Source: JANRKB01 sp033763695 (GTDB taxonomy: Bacteria; Planctomycetota; Phycisphaerae; Phycisphaerales; UBA1924). Taken from it: a DNA stretch of 36,539 bases. How positions within the stretch are numbered: the stretch's first letter is position 1; every line of letters begins with the position of its first letter. Of this stretch, positions 7,579 to 14,819 are shown in pieces. The notes under the pieces are model-generated. The model searched no databases. It worked only from the letters and a program-made list of their open reading frames with translations, and was not told the DNA's origin. The stretch is from positions 1 to 36,539 of the forward strand of contig JANRKB010000022.1 in the NCBI GenBank assembly GCA_033763695.1. The letters run 5' to 3'. Made by a program: the position numbers and the translations under genes.

Positions 7579-10539
7579 ATGACCGACCTGTTCGAAGATT
7601 CCGGCTTTGACCACGCCCGCCCGGGACTCACGGCGGCCAAGATCCGCGCCACCTTCATCGACTTCTTCAAGAAGAAGGGACGCGGCAACGGCCAGCCCGA
7701 TGGACACATCTTTGTGCCCTCCAGCCCCGCCGTGCCCGTCGATGACCCGACGTTGCTCTTCACCAACGCCGGCATGAACCAGTTCAAGCCGATCTTCCTC
7801 GGCCAGGCCGCGCCCGATTCGGACATGGGCCGCTGGCGCCGCGTCGTCAACAGCCAGAAGTGCATCCGCGCCGGCGGCAAGCACAACGACCTCGAAGACG
7901 TGGGCAAGGACTCCTACCACCACACGTTCTTCGAGATGCTCGGCAACTGGTCCTTCGGCGACTACTTCAAGGCCGAAGCCATCGCGTGGGCGTGGGAACT
8001 CCTCACCGACGTCTACGGCATTCCCGCCGATCGCCTCTACGCCACCTACTTCGGCGGCAACCCCGCCGCCGGTCTCGCGCCCGACACCGAGGCACGCGAC
8101 ATCTGGCAGAAGTTCCTCCCGCCCGAGCGCGTCCTGCCCGGCAACATGAAGGACAACTTCTGGGAGATGGGCGACACCGGCCCGTGCGGTCCGTGCTCGG
8201 AAATCCACTTCGATCGCATCGGCGGCCGCAACGCCGCGGCGCTCGTGAACACCGGCGATCCCGACGTCCTCGAAATCTGGAACAACGTCTTCATCCAGTT
8301 CGAGCGTCTCGAAGGTGGCAAGCTCCGCCCGCTCCCCGCCAACCACGTCGACACCGGCATGGGCCTTGAGCGTCTGGTCTCAGTGCTGCAGGGCGTCCGC
8401 AGCAACTACGACACCGACGTCTTCGCCCCGCTCTTTGTCGCCATCGAACAGGCCACCGGCGCACGCCCCTATCAGGGCAAGCTCGGCGCGGCGGACGTCG
8501 GCAACATCGACACCGCCTATCGCGTCATCGCCGACCACATCCGCACGCTCACCTTCGCCATCACCGACGGCGCGCTCCCGAGCAACGTCGGCCGCGGCTA
8601 TGTGCTGCGCCGCATCCTGCGCCGTGCCGCACGCTACGGGCGTCAGATGCTCGGTGCCAAGACCGGCTTCTTCAGCGGCCTCGTGCCCGTCGTCGTCGGT
8701 CATATGGGCGAGTTCTTCCCCGAACTCCGCGTCAACCCCACCCGCGTCATCGACATCATCCGCGAGGAAGAAGAATCCTTCGGCAAGACGCTCGATCGCG
8801 GCATCAAACTCTTCGACGCCACCGCGCGCGACGCCGTTGTCGATGGCATGATCTCCGGCAGCGACGCCTTTAAGCTCTACGACACCTACGGCTTCCCCAT
8901 CGACCTCACCGCGCTCATGGCCGAAGAACGCGGCCTCAAGGTCGACATGGACGGCTACGAAGCCGAGCGCAAGCGCGCCGAGGACATGAGCCGCGCCGGC
9001 GGTGGCAAGGGCGAGAGCAAGACGCTCGCGCTCGACGGCGACGCCGCGGCACGCCTCCGCACGCTCAACGTCGAGGCCACCGACGACAGCGCCAAGTACG
9101 ACTCCAAGGACTGCCGCGCCCGCGTCCGCGCCATCTGGAACGGCCACAGCTTCGACGACCACGCCAAGAGCCTGCTCCCCGCCAAGACGCAGGTCGGCCT
9201 CGTGCTTGATCGCACCAACTTCTCCGCCGAGATGGGCGGCCAGGAAGCCGACCACGGCCGCATCCAGGTCTCTGGTGAAGCCAAGACCGGCACCGGCTCA
9301 CACCACGAGGGCAGCACCTTCGTCGTGACCCACGTGCAGTCCTTCGGCGGCTACGTGCTTCACGTCGGCTACGTCGAGAAGGGCGAGATCCGCGTCGGCG
9401 ACGGCGTCGTCGCACACGTCGATCGCACGCGCCGCCAGCCCATCGCCTCCAACCACACCGCCACGCACCTGCTCAACTTCGGTCTGCGCAAGGTGCTCGG
9501 CGTGCATGTCGATCAGAAGGGCTCGCTCGTCGCGCCCGATCGCTTCCGCTTCGACTTCTCGCACAACCAGCCCGCGAGTCCCAAGGAACTCGGCGAGGTT
9601 GAGCGCATCGTCTCCGACGCCGTGCGCAAGGACCTCACCGTCTACGCCAAGGTCGCGACGCTCAACAGCGCCAAGCAGATCACTGGGCTCCGCGCCGTCT
9701 TCGGCGAGGTCTATCCCGACCCCGTCCGCGTCGTCTCCATCGGTCAGCCCGTTGATGATCTCGTCTCCTCGCCGACCAACAGCGCGTGGGGCGAACTGAG
9801 CATCGAGTTCTGCGGCGGCACGCACGTTGACAGCACCGGCCAGATCGGTTCCTTCGCCGTCATCGCCGAGGAAGCCGTCGCCAAGGGCGTTCGCCGCGTC
9901 GTGGGCGTGACGGGCAAGGCCGCCGAAGCAGCGCATCACGCCGCCGACGAACTCGATCGCCGCGCCAAGGCCGTCGCCGCGCTCACTGATGATCAACTCG
10001 CCAAGGAACTCGTCGCGCTCACGGCCCAGATCGACAGCGCGACCATCCCCGTGCCGCGCAAGGGCATCCTGCGCGAGCACGTCGCCGCGCTCCAGGAACG
10101 TGCGAAGGCCGCCGCCAAGGCCGCCAGCGCGGGCAAGGCCGCCGAAGCCGTGCAGATGGCCCGCGGCATCGCCGAGAGCGCGCTGCACGCCAACGAACTC
10201 GTCATCGTCGCCACCATCGACGCGGGCGACGATCGCAACGCGATGAACGCCGCACTCAAGGTCGTGCGCGACAAGTGCGTCAAGAGCGCGGTCATGCTGC
10301 TCAGCAGTGTCGATCCCGCCGGCGGCGAGCCCGGCAAGGTCTCGATCGTCGCCGCCGTGCCCGATGTGCTGATCGCCAAGGGCCTCAAGGCCGGTGACTG
10401 GGTCCGCGAAGCCGCGGCCGTCGTTGGCGGCAAGGGCGGCGGCAAGCCCGACAGCGCTCAAGGCGGTGGCACCGACACCACCAAACTGCGTGACTCCATC
10501 GCCACGGCCCGCGCCGCGGCGCTGCGTCTCGTGATGTAA
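7579..10539 (+). CDS. alaS: Alanine--tRNA ligase, eukaryote-like sequence type
   Basis: Charges tRNA-Ala and clears mischarged Ser/Gly-tRNA-Ala. The 986-aa product has the class II catalytic core (about 1-260, with NDPTLLFTNAGMNQFK-like motif 1 and GMGLERLVSVLQ), the tRNA-recognition helices, and the editing domain with the zinc ligands HTATH (H626, H630) and CGGTH (C745, H749). The C-Ala/DHHA1 domain is near the end (VVGGKGGGKPDSAQGGG). It is about 110 residues longer than E. coli AlaRS. Many stretches match the eukaryotic cytosolic enzyme rather than bacterial ones, for example LPGNMKDNFWEMGDTGPCGP, TGARPYQGK and YPDPVRVVSIG, followed by an SxEFCGGTH context. ATG 7579 is chosen as start; a TTG at 7498 is an alternative. 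It appears monocistronic. Confidence 0.97.
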   Translation: MTDLFEDSGFDHARPGLTAAKIRATFIDFFKKKGRGNGQPDGHIFVPSSPAVPVDDPTLLFTNAGMNQFKPIFLGQAAPDSDMGRWRRVVNSQKCIRAGGKHNDLEDVGKDSYHHTFFEMLGNWSFGDYFKAEAIAWAWELLTDVYGIPADRLYATYFGGNPAAGLAPDTEARDIWQKFLPPERVLPGNMKDNFWEMGDTGPCGPCSEIHFDRIGGRNAAALVNTGDPDVLEIWNNVFIQFERLEGGKLRPLPANHVDTGMGLERLVSVLQGVRSNYDTDVFAPLFVAIEQATGARPYQGKLGAADVGNIDTAYRVIADHIRTLTFAITDGALPSNVGRGYVLRRILRRAARYGRQMLGAKTGFFSGLVPVVVGHMGEFFPELRVNPTRVIDIIREEEESFGKTLDRGIKLFDATARDAVVDGMISGSDAFKLYDTYGFPIDLTALMAEERGLKVDMDGYEAERKRAEDMSRAGGGKGESKTLALDGDAAARLRTLNVEATDDSAKYDSKDCRARVRAIWNGHSFDDHAKSLLPAKTQVGLVLDRTNFSAEMGGQEADHGRIQVSGEAKTGTGSHHEGSTFVVTHVQSFGGYVLHVGYVEKGEIRVGDGVVAHVDRTRRQPIASNHTATHLLNFGLRKVLGVHVDQKGSLVAPDRFRFDFSHNQPASPKELGEVERIVSDAVRKDLTVYAKVATLNSAKQITGLRAVFGEVYPDPVRVVSIGQPVDDLVSSPTNSAWGELSIEFCGGTHVDSTGQIGSFAVIAEEAVAKGVRRVVGVTGKAAEAAHHAADELDRRAKAVAALTDDQLAKELVALTAQIDSATIPVPRKGILREHVAALQERAKAAAKAASAGKAAEAVQMARGIAESALHANELVIVATIDAGDDRNAMNAALKVVRDKCVKSAVMLLSSVDPAGGEPGKVSIVAAVPDVLIAKGLKAGDWVREAAAVVGGKGGGKPDSAQGGGTDTTKLRDSIATARAAALRLVM

Positions 10540-10574
10540 GACCAATCACGCGAGAAACGAGATTTGCTTTTGGT

Positions 10575-10597
10575 GGCCCGGACCTCCGAGCCGGGCC
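10575..10597 (+). terminator. Hairpin after alaS
   Basis: GGCCCGG (10575-10581) pairs perfectly with CCGGGCC (10591-10597) across a 9-nt loop, 36 nt beyond the alaS stop. There is no T-tract, so termination may need Rho or the structure may only stabilise the 3' end. Confidence 0.4.
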
Positions 10598-10675
10598 GCT
10601 GAGCGAACAACCTCTCACGCACACGCCACCATTCGGAGACTTCGTCTGTCGCGTTTTAATCCGGCGGACACAGCC

Positions 10676-10681
10676 TAGAAT
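10676..10681 (+). promoter_or_regulatory. Predicted -10 box of the tRNA-Gly gene
   Basis: TAGAAT ends 11 nt before the mature tRNA 5' end, a normal distance for a short 5' leader. An AT-rich stretch (GTTTTAA) about 17 nt upstream is a weak -35 candidate. Confidence 0.5.
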
Positions 10682-10692
10682 GTCCTGTCCAT

Positions 10693-10764
10693 GCGGGCGT
10701 AACTCAGTGGTAGAGTATCTGCCTTCCAAGCAGAATGTCGAGGGTTCGAATCCCTTCGCCCGCT
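10693..10764 (+). tRNA. tRNA-Gly (anticodon UCC)
   Basis: A full cloverleaf folds. The acceptor stem GCGGGCG/CGCCCGC is perfect, the D-arm is ACTC/GAGT, and the anticodon stem TCTGC/GCAGA encloses loop CTTCCAA (anticodon TCC). The T-arm is GAGGG/CCCTT with loop TTCGAAT, and the discriminator base is U. CCA is not encoded. It reads GGA and, by wobble, GGG codons. It is transcribed from its own promoter and converges on obg. Confidence 0.97.
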
Positions 10765-10794
10765 TTCCCCTCTTTGTTTCAGCTTCGCACGTTC

Positions 10795-10812
10795 CGCACG
10801 CCTTCGCGTGCG
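10795..10812. terminator. Hairpin between tRNA-Gly and obg
   Basis: CGCACGC/GCGTGCG, a 7-bp perfect stem with a CTTC loop, in the 85-bp gap between the convergent tRNA and obg genes. No clear T-tract is present on either strand, so it is a possible bidirectional terminator. Confidence 0.35.
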
Positions 10813-10820
10813 TTCATGCC

Positions 10821-10868
10821 GTCGCCTGACTTCACGCGGTTGCCTGACTTCACGCAGTCGCCTGATCC
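10821..10868. repeat. 18-bp tandem repeat containing the obg stop codon
   Basis: Two full 18-bp units (10821-10838, 10839-10856; two differences) and a partial third unit starting at 10857. Read on the obg strand each unit is six codons, so the gene ends ...QATA-stop, then SQATA-stop, then SQATA. The terminal codons plus stop have been copied by tandem duplication. Confidence 0.8.
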
Positions 10869-11902
10869 GGCGTCCAGCCCGGGCGATCCGCTCCCTCGGG
10901 GTGCAGCATCGACCACAGCTTCTGCAGCAGCGCCTTCAAACCCGTTCCGGTCGCGCCCGAGATCACCATCATTTCGCGTCCCTCGCGCACGTTGAGTGCC
11001 CGCGCCACGCCGTTGATCACGTTCTTGCGTTCCGCCGGGTCGTCAATCAGATCGACCTTGTTCAGCACGATCAGTTCCTGACGATCGGCGAGTGCTTCCG
11101 AATACGCCTTGAGCTCCGCGCGAATCGCCGTGTAGTTCTCCGCGGGCGATGACCCGTCGTCAGGTCGCGCGTCGAGCAGATGCACGATCACGCGCGTGCG
11201 CTCGATATGCCGCAGGAACTCCAGCCCCAGCCCAGCGCCGGTCGACGCGCCCTCGATCAATCCCGGGATGTCCGCGAACACGATCTTCCGCATCGCGTCG
11301 ATCTCCGCGATGCCAAGTTGCGGCGAAAGCGTCGTGAACGGATAGTTGCCGATCTTCGGATTTGCCCGCGTCAGCGCCTTGAGCAGCGTGGACTTGCCCG
11401 CGTTGGGCTTGCCCACCAGCCCCACATCCGCGATCAGCTTCAGTTCAAGCCGCAGGTTGAACGTCTCGCCCGGCTCGCCCGGCGTGTTCTCGCGCGGCGT
11501 CTGATACGTCGATGTCTTGAAGTGCTCGTTGCCCCAGCCGCCCTTGCCGCCCTTGGCGATCACGATCCGCTCGCCCGGACGCAGATCATGCATCAGTTCC
11601 GACGTGTCCGCGTTGAAGATGAGCGTGCCCGGCGGCAGACGCACGATGCAGTCCACGCCGTCGCCGCCGCTGCACTGCTTCTTTCCGCCGTCTTCCCCCG
11701 GCTGCGCTTCCCACTCCCGCTGATAGCGGAAGTCATAGAGCGTGCTCATGCCGTCCTCGGCCACGAGCACGATGGAGCCGCCGCGACCGCCGTTGCCGCC
11801 GTTGGGACCGCCCTTGGGCGCGGCCTTCTCGCGCCGGAAGGAAATCGCCCCGTCGCCGCCCTTGCCGGCACGGACCGTGATGAGTGCTTGATCAACGAAC
11901 AT
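10850..11902 (-). CDS. obg: GTPase Obg/CgtA
   Basis: Essential ribosome-associated GTPase (50S assembly, stringent-response link). In the 350-aa product, the glycine-rich Obg fold is at 1-158 (GGPNGGNGGRGG, KGGKGGWGN). The G domain has G1 GKPNAGKST at 164-172, G3 DIPGLIEGA at 211-219, G4 NKVD at 281-284 and G5 SGATG at 315-319. The extra C-terminal OCT domain of some firmicute Obg proteins is absent. Start ATG 11902 opens the conserved MFVDQALITVRAGKGGDG; the frame is open further upstream but that part is antisense to the neighbouring gene. A TATCCT box lies 6 nt before the ATG, predicting a leaderless message. It diverges from zinc-ribbon gene 1. Confidence 0.96.
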   Translation of the reverse strand: MFVDQALITVRAGKGGDGAISFRREKAAPKGGPNGGNGGRGGSIVLVAEDGMSTLYDFRYQREWEAQPGEDGGKKQCSGGDGVDCIVRLPPGTLIFNADTSELMHDLRPGERIVIAKGGKGGWGNEHFKTSTYQTPRENTPGEPGETFNLRLELKLIADVGLVGKPNAGKSTLLKALTRANPKIGNYPFTTLSPQLGIAEIDAMRKIVFADIPGLIEGASTGAGLGLEFLRHIERTRVIVHLLDARPDDGSSPAENYTAIRAELKAYSEALADRQELIVLNKVDLIDDPAERKNVINGVARALNVREGREMMVISGATGTGLKALLQKLWSMLHPEGADRPGWTPDQATA

Positions 11903-11908
11903 GGGCCA

Positions 11909-11914
11909 AGGATA
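11909..11914 (-). promoter_or_regulatory. Predicted -10 box of obg (leaderless start)
   Basis: TATCCT on the minus strand, separated by 6 nt from the obg ATG at 11902. It is identical in sequence to the fabD box and has nearly the same spacing. Confidence 0.5.
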
Positions 11915-11961
11915 GGAGCCGCTCACGCCCGACAGCGCTTTGCGAGCAATCCCACATGGTT

Positions 11962-11967
11962 TATGCT
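11962..11967 (+). promoter_or_regulatory. Predicted -10 box of zinc-ribbon gene 1
   Basis: TATGCT is 7 nt before ATG 11975. The same hexamer with the same 7-nt spacing precedes the paralogue at 13073, so hexamer and spacing were duplicated together with the 5' end of the gene. Confidence 0.5.
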
Positions 11968-11974
11968 TGAAGTC

Positions 11975-13006
11975 ATGCCCTCGGACATGAGCAAGCCGCA
12001 TCGCGCATGGCCCGAGTTCGCCGGGATGTCCGACGCCCAGGCCGACGCGATCTATCGACGTGCCAAGCTGATGGGAATCACCCGCGCCGAAATGCTTGAA
12101 GCGACATGGAGGCTCTGGCGGGTCCTCGCGTGCGTCGGCGTCTGCTGCGGCGTGTTCACCATGATGACCCGCTCGATGAAGGAAGGCGTCTTCTTTCTGC
12201 TGGTGAGTATTCCGACGACGCTGTTTTTTAGCGTGGCTCGGGGCGGATTTGCGACGGACGTCGACGATGCCCTCATTCACAAACGCGTGCGTCGAATACT
12301 TCAAGACAAACTCTGCGCTTGTGGTTGTTCGCTCAAGAACATCGCGCCAATACCGGGCTCAGATCCGCCCCATCTGCGATGCCCGGAATGTGGCTTCTCG
12401 GGTTCCATCGAGCAGTGCATGATTGGATTGCTCGCGGATCGCGACGCGTACCTCAGAAGCTCCTTGGGCCAGCCCGCAACCACGACACGAGTCATTGACA
12501 GATTCACGCCGTTTTATCGCGCGTTCCCTGAGTTCGACGCGTTCACCGATGAAGAATGCGAGCACTGGATGCGACTCTCGTGGCGCTATCGGCCGCGACA
12601 ACGCCTCCTGATCGCCATGATGATTCCGCTGGGCATCGCGATCGCATCGATTCCGATCATCGCTCCCATCCTCACCATTCTCTTCGCATTCGATCACTCT
12701 CAGAAGTTACTCGCTCTGTCAAACGGCGCTTTTTTCGCCGTGCTGATCGTGTTTGCACTGCTTCCCGGGATCGCGACCGTTGTGGTGTCTTTCCGGTTGC
12801 GTGACCGCTGGTTGCGGGACTGCCTCCGCAGCCTCATCGGCGATCGCCGTTGCACCTGCGGATACTCCTTGCTTGGCCTGCCCGAGCAGAGACGTCCCAC
12901 CGGGTCTGTCATCGTCTGTCCCGAATGCGGCAAGCACGTGCAAGTCACAGTCTCTTTGCCAAGCGTGCCACAACTGGCGAAACGCACGGGCGACAAAAAT
13001 CCTTGA
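11975..13006 (+). CDS. Membrane protein with two zinc ribbons (internally duplicated)
   Basis: Unknown function. The 343-aa product has two copies of one module: an N-terminal helix beginning HRAWPEFAGMSDAQAD (9-24), recurring as YRAFPEFDAFTDEECE at 181-196; then one or two hydrophobic membrane spans (about 47-85 and 210-272); then a zinc ribbon. Ribbon 1 uses C114-x-C116 and C136-x-x-C139; ribbon 2 uses C293-x-C295 and C315-x-x-C318 (CTCGYSLLGL, then CPECG). Such CxCG/CPECG proteins are frequent in planctomycetes but uncharacterised; the ribbons are probably cytoplasmic. Start ATG 11975 is chosen from the promoter spacing; ATG 11963 and 11987 are in frame. It is the first of three related genes, and its first 88 bp are nearly identical to those of the next gene. 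Confidence 0.75.
   Translation: MPSDMSKPHRAWPEFAGMSDAQADAIYRRAKLMGITRAEMLEATWRLWRVLACVGVCCGVFTMMTRSMKEGVFFLLVSIPTTLFFSVARGGFATDVDDALIHKRVRRILQDKLCACGCSLKNIAPIPGSDPPHLRCPECGFSGSIEQCMIGLLADRDAYLRSSLGQPATTTRVIDRFTPFYRAFPEFDAFTDEECEHWMRLSWRYRPRQRLLIAMMIPLGIAIASIPIIAPILTILFAFDHSQKLLALSNGAFFAVLIVFALLPGIATVVVSFRLRDRWLRDCLRSLIGDRRCTCGYSLLGLPEQRRPTGSVIVCPECGKHVQVTVSLPSVPQLAKRTGDKNP
11976..12063 (+). repeat. 88-bp direct repeat, copy 1
   Basis: Matches 13074-13161 at nearly every position. The first 46 nt are identical, followed by only a few scattered differences. It covers the first ~29 codons of zinc-ribbon gene 1, and similarity continues upstream through the TATGCT box. This indicates a recent segmental duplication or gene conversion. 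Confidence 0.85.
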
Positions 13007-13059
13007 CTTGATTGTTCGTCGCCAACCAGCCAGCGTTGTGTGAGCGACCTCGCATGGGT

Positions 13060-13065
13060 TATGCT
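13060..13065 (+). promoter_or_regulatory. Predicted -10 box of zinc-ribbon gene 2
   Basis: TATGCT is 7 nt before TTG 13073, the same geometry as for zinc-ribbon gene 1. This supports TTG as the start codon. Confidence 0.45.
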
Positions 13066-13072
13066 TGGTGCC

Positions 13073-13564
13073 TTGCCCTCGGACATGAGCAAGCCGCATC
13101 GCGCATGGCCCGAGTTCGCGGGGATGACCGACGCCCAGGCCGACGAGATCTATCAGCGTGCGGCAAGTGCCAAGGCGACGAGTGCGGAGCGGCTTGAGAC
13201 CCTCCGCGGCGTCTGGCCGTACATCCTCATTCAACTCTTCGTGTGCGTGCCGCTGCTGATTTACGACACCCAGCCCAGCCGCCATGCACAACCGCCACTC
13301 GGGCTTGGGCTCAGCGCTGTAATCGCGATGATCTCGATCGTCTTCACCGTGCGCGTTGAGACACGGCGACTCCGAGAAAGCGTTGCCAAGATAATCAGCG
13401 AATGCCAATGTTCCTGCGGCTATCCACTCCGCGATGTCCCGCCCGCGCCCGGTATCGATCCGCCGAGCGTCGTCTTTCCCGAATGCGGAAGCACCGTTCC
13501 ACGTACCACTACAACAGCGATGCTTGCAGAACCGCCGTCGCGATCGGCCGTACAGAATCAGTGA
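13073..13564 (+). CDS. Zinc-ribbon membrane protein, single-module paralogue with a degraded ribbon
   Basis: Unknown function, about 163 aa. It has one copy of the module seen twice in the upstream gene: a PHRAWPEFAGMTDAQAD helix at 8-23, two hydrophobic spans (about 50-64 and 76-94), and a C-terminal ribbon with C113-x-C115 but FPEC instead of CPEC (F135, C138). One of the four zinc ligands is therefore lost, although C111 nearby might substitute. The TTG start is inferred by alignment with the paralogue and its promoter; ATG 13085 or 13061 are in-frame alternatives. The stop TGA (13562-13564) is immediately followed by the GTG of the next gene, so the two are probably translated as a pair. 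Confidence 0.7.
   Translation: MPSDMSKPHRAWPEFAGMTDAQADEIYQRAASAKATSAERLETLRGVWPYILIQLFVCVPLLIYDTQPSRHAQPPLGLGLSAVIAMISIVFTVRVETRRLRESVAKIISECQCSCGYPLRDVPPAPGIDPPSVVFPECGSTVPRTTTTAMLAEPPSRSAVQNQ
13074..13161 (+). repeat. 88-bp direct repeat, copy 2
   Basis: Second copy of the sequence at 11976-12063, covering the 5' end of zinc-ribbon gene 2. The two genes diverge completely after this block. Confidence 0.85.
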
Positions 13565-14005
13565 GTGGAATCGACGCAGCCCAAACCCGCGTTCAAGAGT
13601 GCATCCGACGATCGCATGATCGCCGTTGATTGGCAGCGTGCCGAAAAAGCGATCTCCAAGATTCGGCCAGTCGCCTCCGGCGTTGTCATCATGGCCGCGG
13701 CACTTTCGCTCTTTCTTGGAATGGGCGTCGGAGCCTTGATCGCTCTGTCGCTCCAGAAACTGTTCACACACCTCTTCGGCAGTTCGATGGTGTTGTTGAA
13801 CCTGCTGTTCTTCAGTATTCCCGTCGTCCTCGCCGCTGGCGGACCATTGATCATCCGTGATTGGTGGGTGAATCGGAACTTGCATCTTGTCTTGGCCGAT
13901 CTCACCTGCCGCTGCGGGTATCCGCTCGTTGGTCTTCGCCCGCAGTCGTCGTCCGATGCGACAGAGGTCGTCTGTCCCGAATGCGGCGCGACGAACCCGA
14001 TCTGA
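13565..14005 (+). CDS. Small zinc-ribbon membrane protein
   Basis: Unknown function, 146 aa. It has a short hydrophilic N-terminus, two strong membrane spans (about 36-64 and 74-95), and an intact C-terminal ribbon with C115-x-C117 (CRCGYPLVGL) and C137-x-x-C140 (CPECG). It has the same architecture as the two upstream genes but lacks the PEF-type helix. Start GTG 13565 directly abuts the previous stop; ATG 13616 (MIAVDWQRAEK) is a possible shorter start. A 10-bp hairpin begins 18 nt after the stop and may terminate the three-gene set. Confidence 0.65.
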   Translation: MESTQPKPAFKSASDDRMIAVDWQRAEKAISKIRPVASGVVIMAAALSLFLGMGVGALIALSLQKLFTHLFGSSMVLLNLLFFSIPVVLAAGGPLIIRDWWVNRNLHLVLADLTCRCGYPLVGLRPQSSSDATEVVCPECGATNPI

Positions 14006-14010
14006 TTCGT

Positions 14011-14189
14011 CTCTCTCTTCCACCTTCTCCCCGCTCGGCGGGGAGAAGTCCCGGCGCAGCCGGGGATGAGGGGGCTTTCTGTGCCACCATCATCCGCCGC
14101 TCTGGGCGGATGATGGTGATGACTCGACTTGCCCATATTGACCACGGCGACCCGTGCCATCGATGTCCTCGCTTTCGAGGACATCGATG
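14011..14189. repeat. Hairpin array, copy 1 (three perfect stem-loops)
   Basis: Three perfect inverted repeats in a row. Stem 1 is CTTCTCCCCG/CGGGGAGAAG (14024-14048, 10 bp, 5-nt loop). Stem 2 is CACCATCATCCGCC and its complement (14085-14118, 14 bp, 6-nt loop). Stem 3 is CATCGATGTCCTCG and its complement (14158-14189, 14 bp, 4-nt loop). Stems 1 and 2 with the sequence between them (CCGGCGCAGCCGGGGATGAG) recur in inverted orientation at 17856-17967; stem 3 recurs at 18022-18053. It resembles REP-like or MITE-like intergenic repeats; no transposase is nearby. Confidence 0.85.
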
Positions 14190-14819
14190 CCGCCTTCGCA
14201 TCCGTCGTCCCAAACTCAACGACCACGGCGCCCAATGCCCAATGCCCAAAGCCCACACCTTCCCGGTACATCCACGTTTGCGCGCGCGCCGTGGTGAAAA
14301 CCGCCCATCCCGCGGCACATTTTCCAAGATTTTCTTTTCCCTTCTTTTGCAGCCCCAACGTCATGCCGCGTCGTCCCACCGGACACTTCTGCGCGCGCAA
14401 ACGCGTCCGCCCCCCGTCTCTATGGAGGCGCACTCCAGGGCCCCCTTAGCCCCAAACCCCGCGCCTCCAGGAGAACGCCCATGAGAACGTCCTACATCCG
14501 TTGCCTCATGTACCTGCCCCTCCTCAACGCACCCCCCGCGCCCGACCCGACATCACATCCGACATCGACTCCAACACCACCCCCGGCACCGCCCGCGGCC
14601 ACCATCGCGCTCGCACACCCCGATGCGGCGACACCGCCCGCACCCGCCCCCGCACGCGTCCCAACTTCGGCGTCCGTTGATGCCAAACAGCGTTCCCGAG
14701 ACCACCTCACGTTCGCATCGCCATCGCTGCGCGATATCGAAGGCGTGCGGGCCTGCCCGACCCGGAACGGCCGCGATCCGTCCGGGCAAATCCGCCCCCG
14801 GCGGCGTATCCTCTCCCTC
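14190..14819 (+). other. 630-bp region upstream of fabD: possible leader peptide, hairpin and alternative start
   Basis: No convincing gene. It contains a duplicated CCCAATG (14231-14244), a pyrimidine-rich run (14311-14349), and a 28-codon basic ORF (14363-14449, starting MPRRPTGHF). A 9-bp perfect inverted repeat TGGAGGCGC/GCGCCTCCA (14423-14431 / 14461-14469) ends at an AGGAG ribosome-binding site (14469-14473), 7 nt before ATG 14481. That ATG is in frame with fabD and the frame is open throughout, but the 113-residue extension it would add is Pro/Ala low complexity. I read this as untranslated or leader sequence. Confidence 0.4.
14807..14812 (+). promoter_or_regulatory. Predicted -10 box of fabD (leaderless start)
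   Basis: TATCCT is 7 nt before the fabD ATG at 14820. It is the same hexamer as at obg, with matching spacing, which favours 14820 over the upstream in-frame ATG 14481. Confidence 0.5.

Noticed and set aside
6616..8346. 576-codon minus-strand open frame
   Set aside because: Antisense to the anti-sigma gene and alaS. The composition mirrors their codon bias.
11903..12304. N-terminal extension of the obg frame
   Set aside because: The added residues are antisense to zinc-ribbon gene 1 (including the duplicated block), and Obg proteins begin at MFVDQ.
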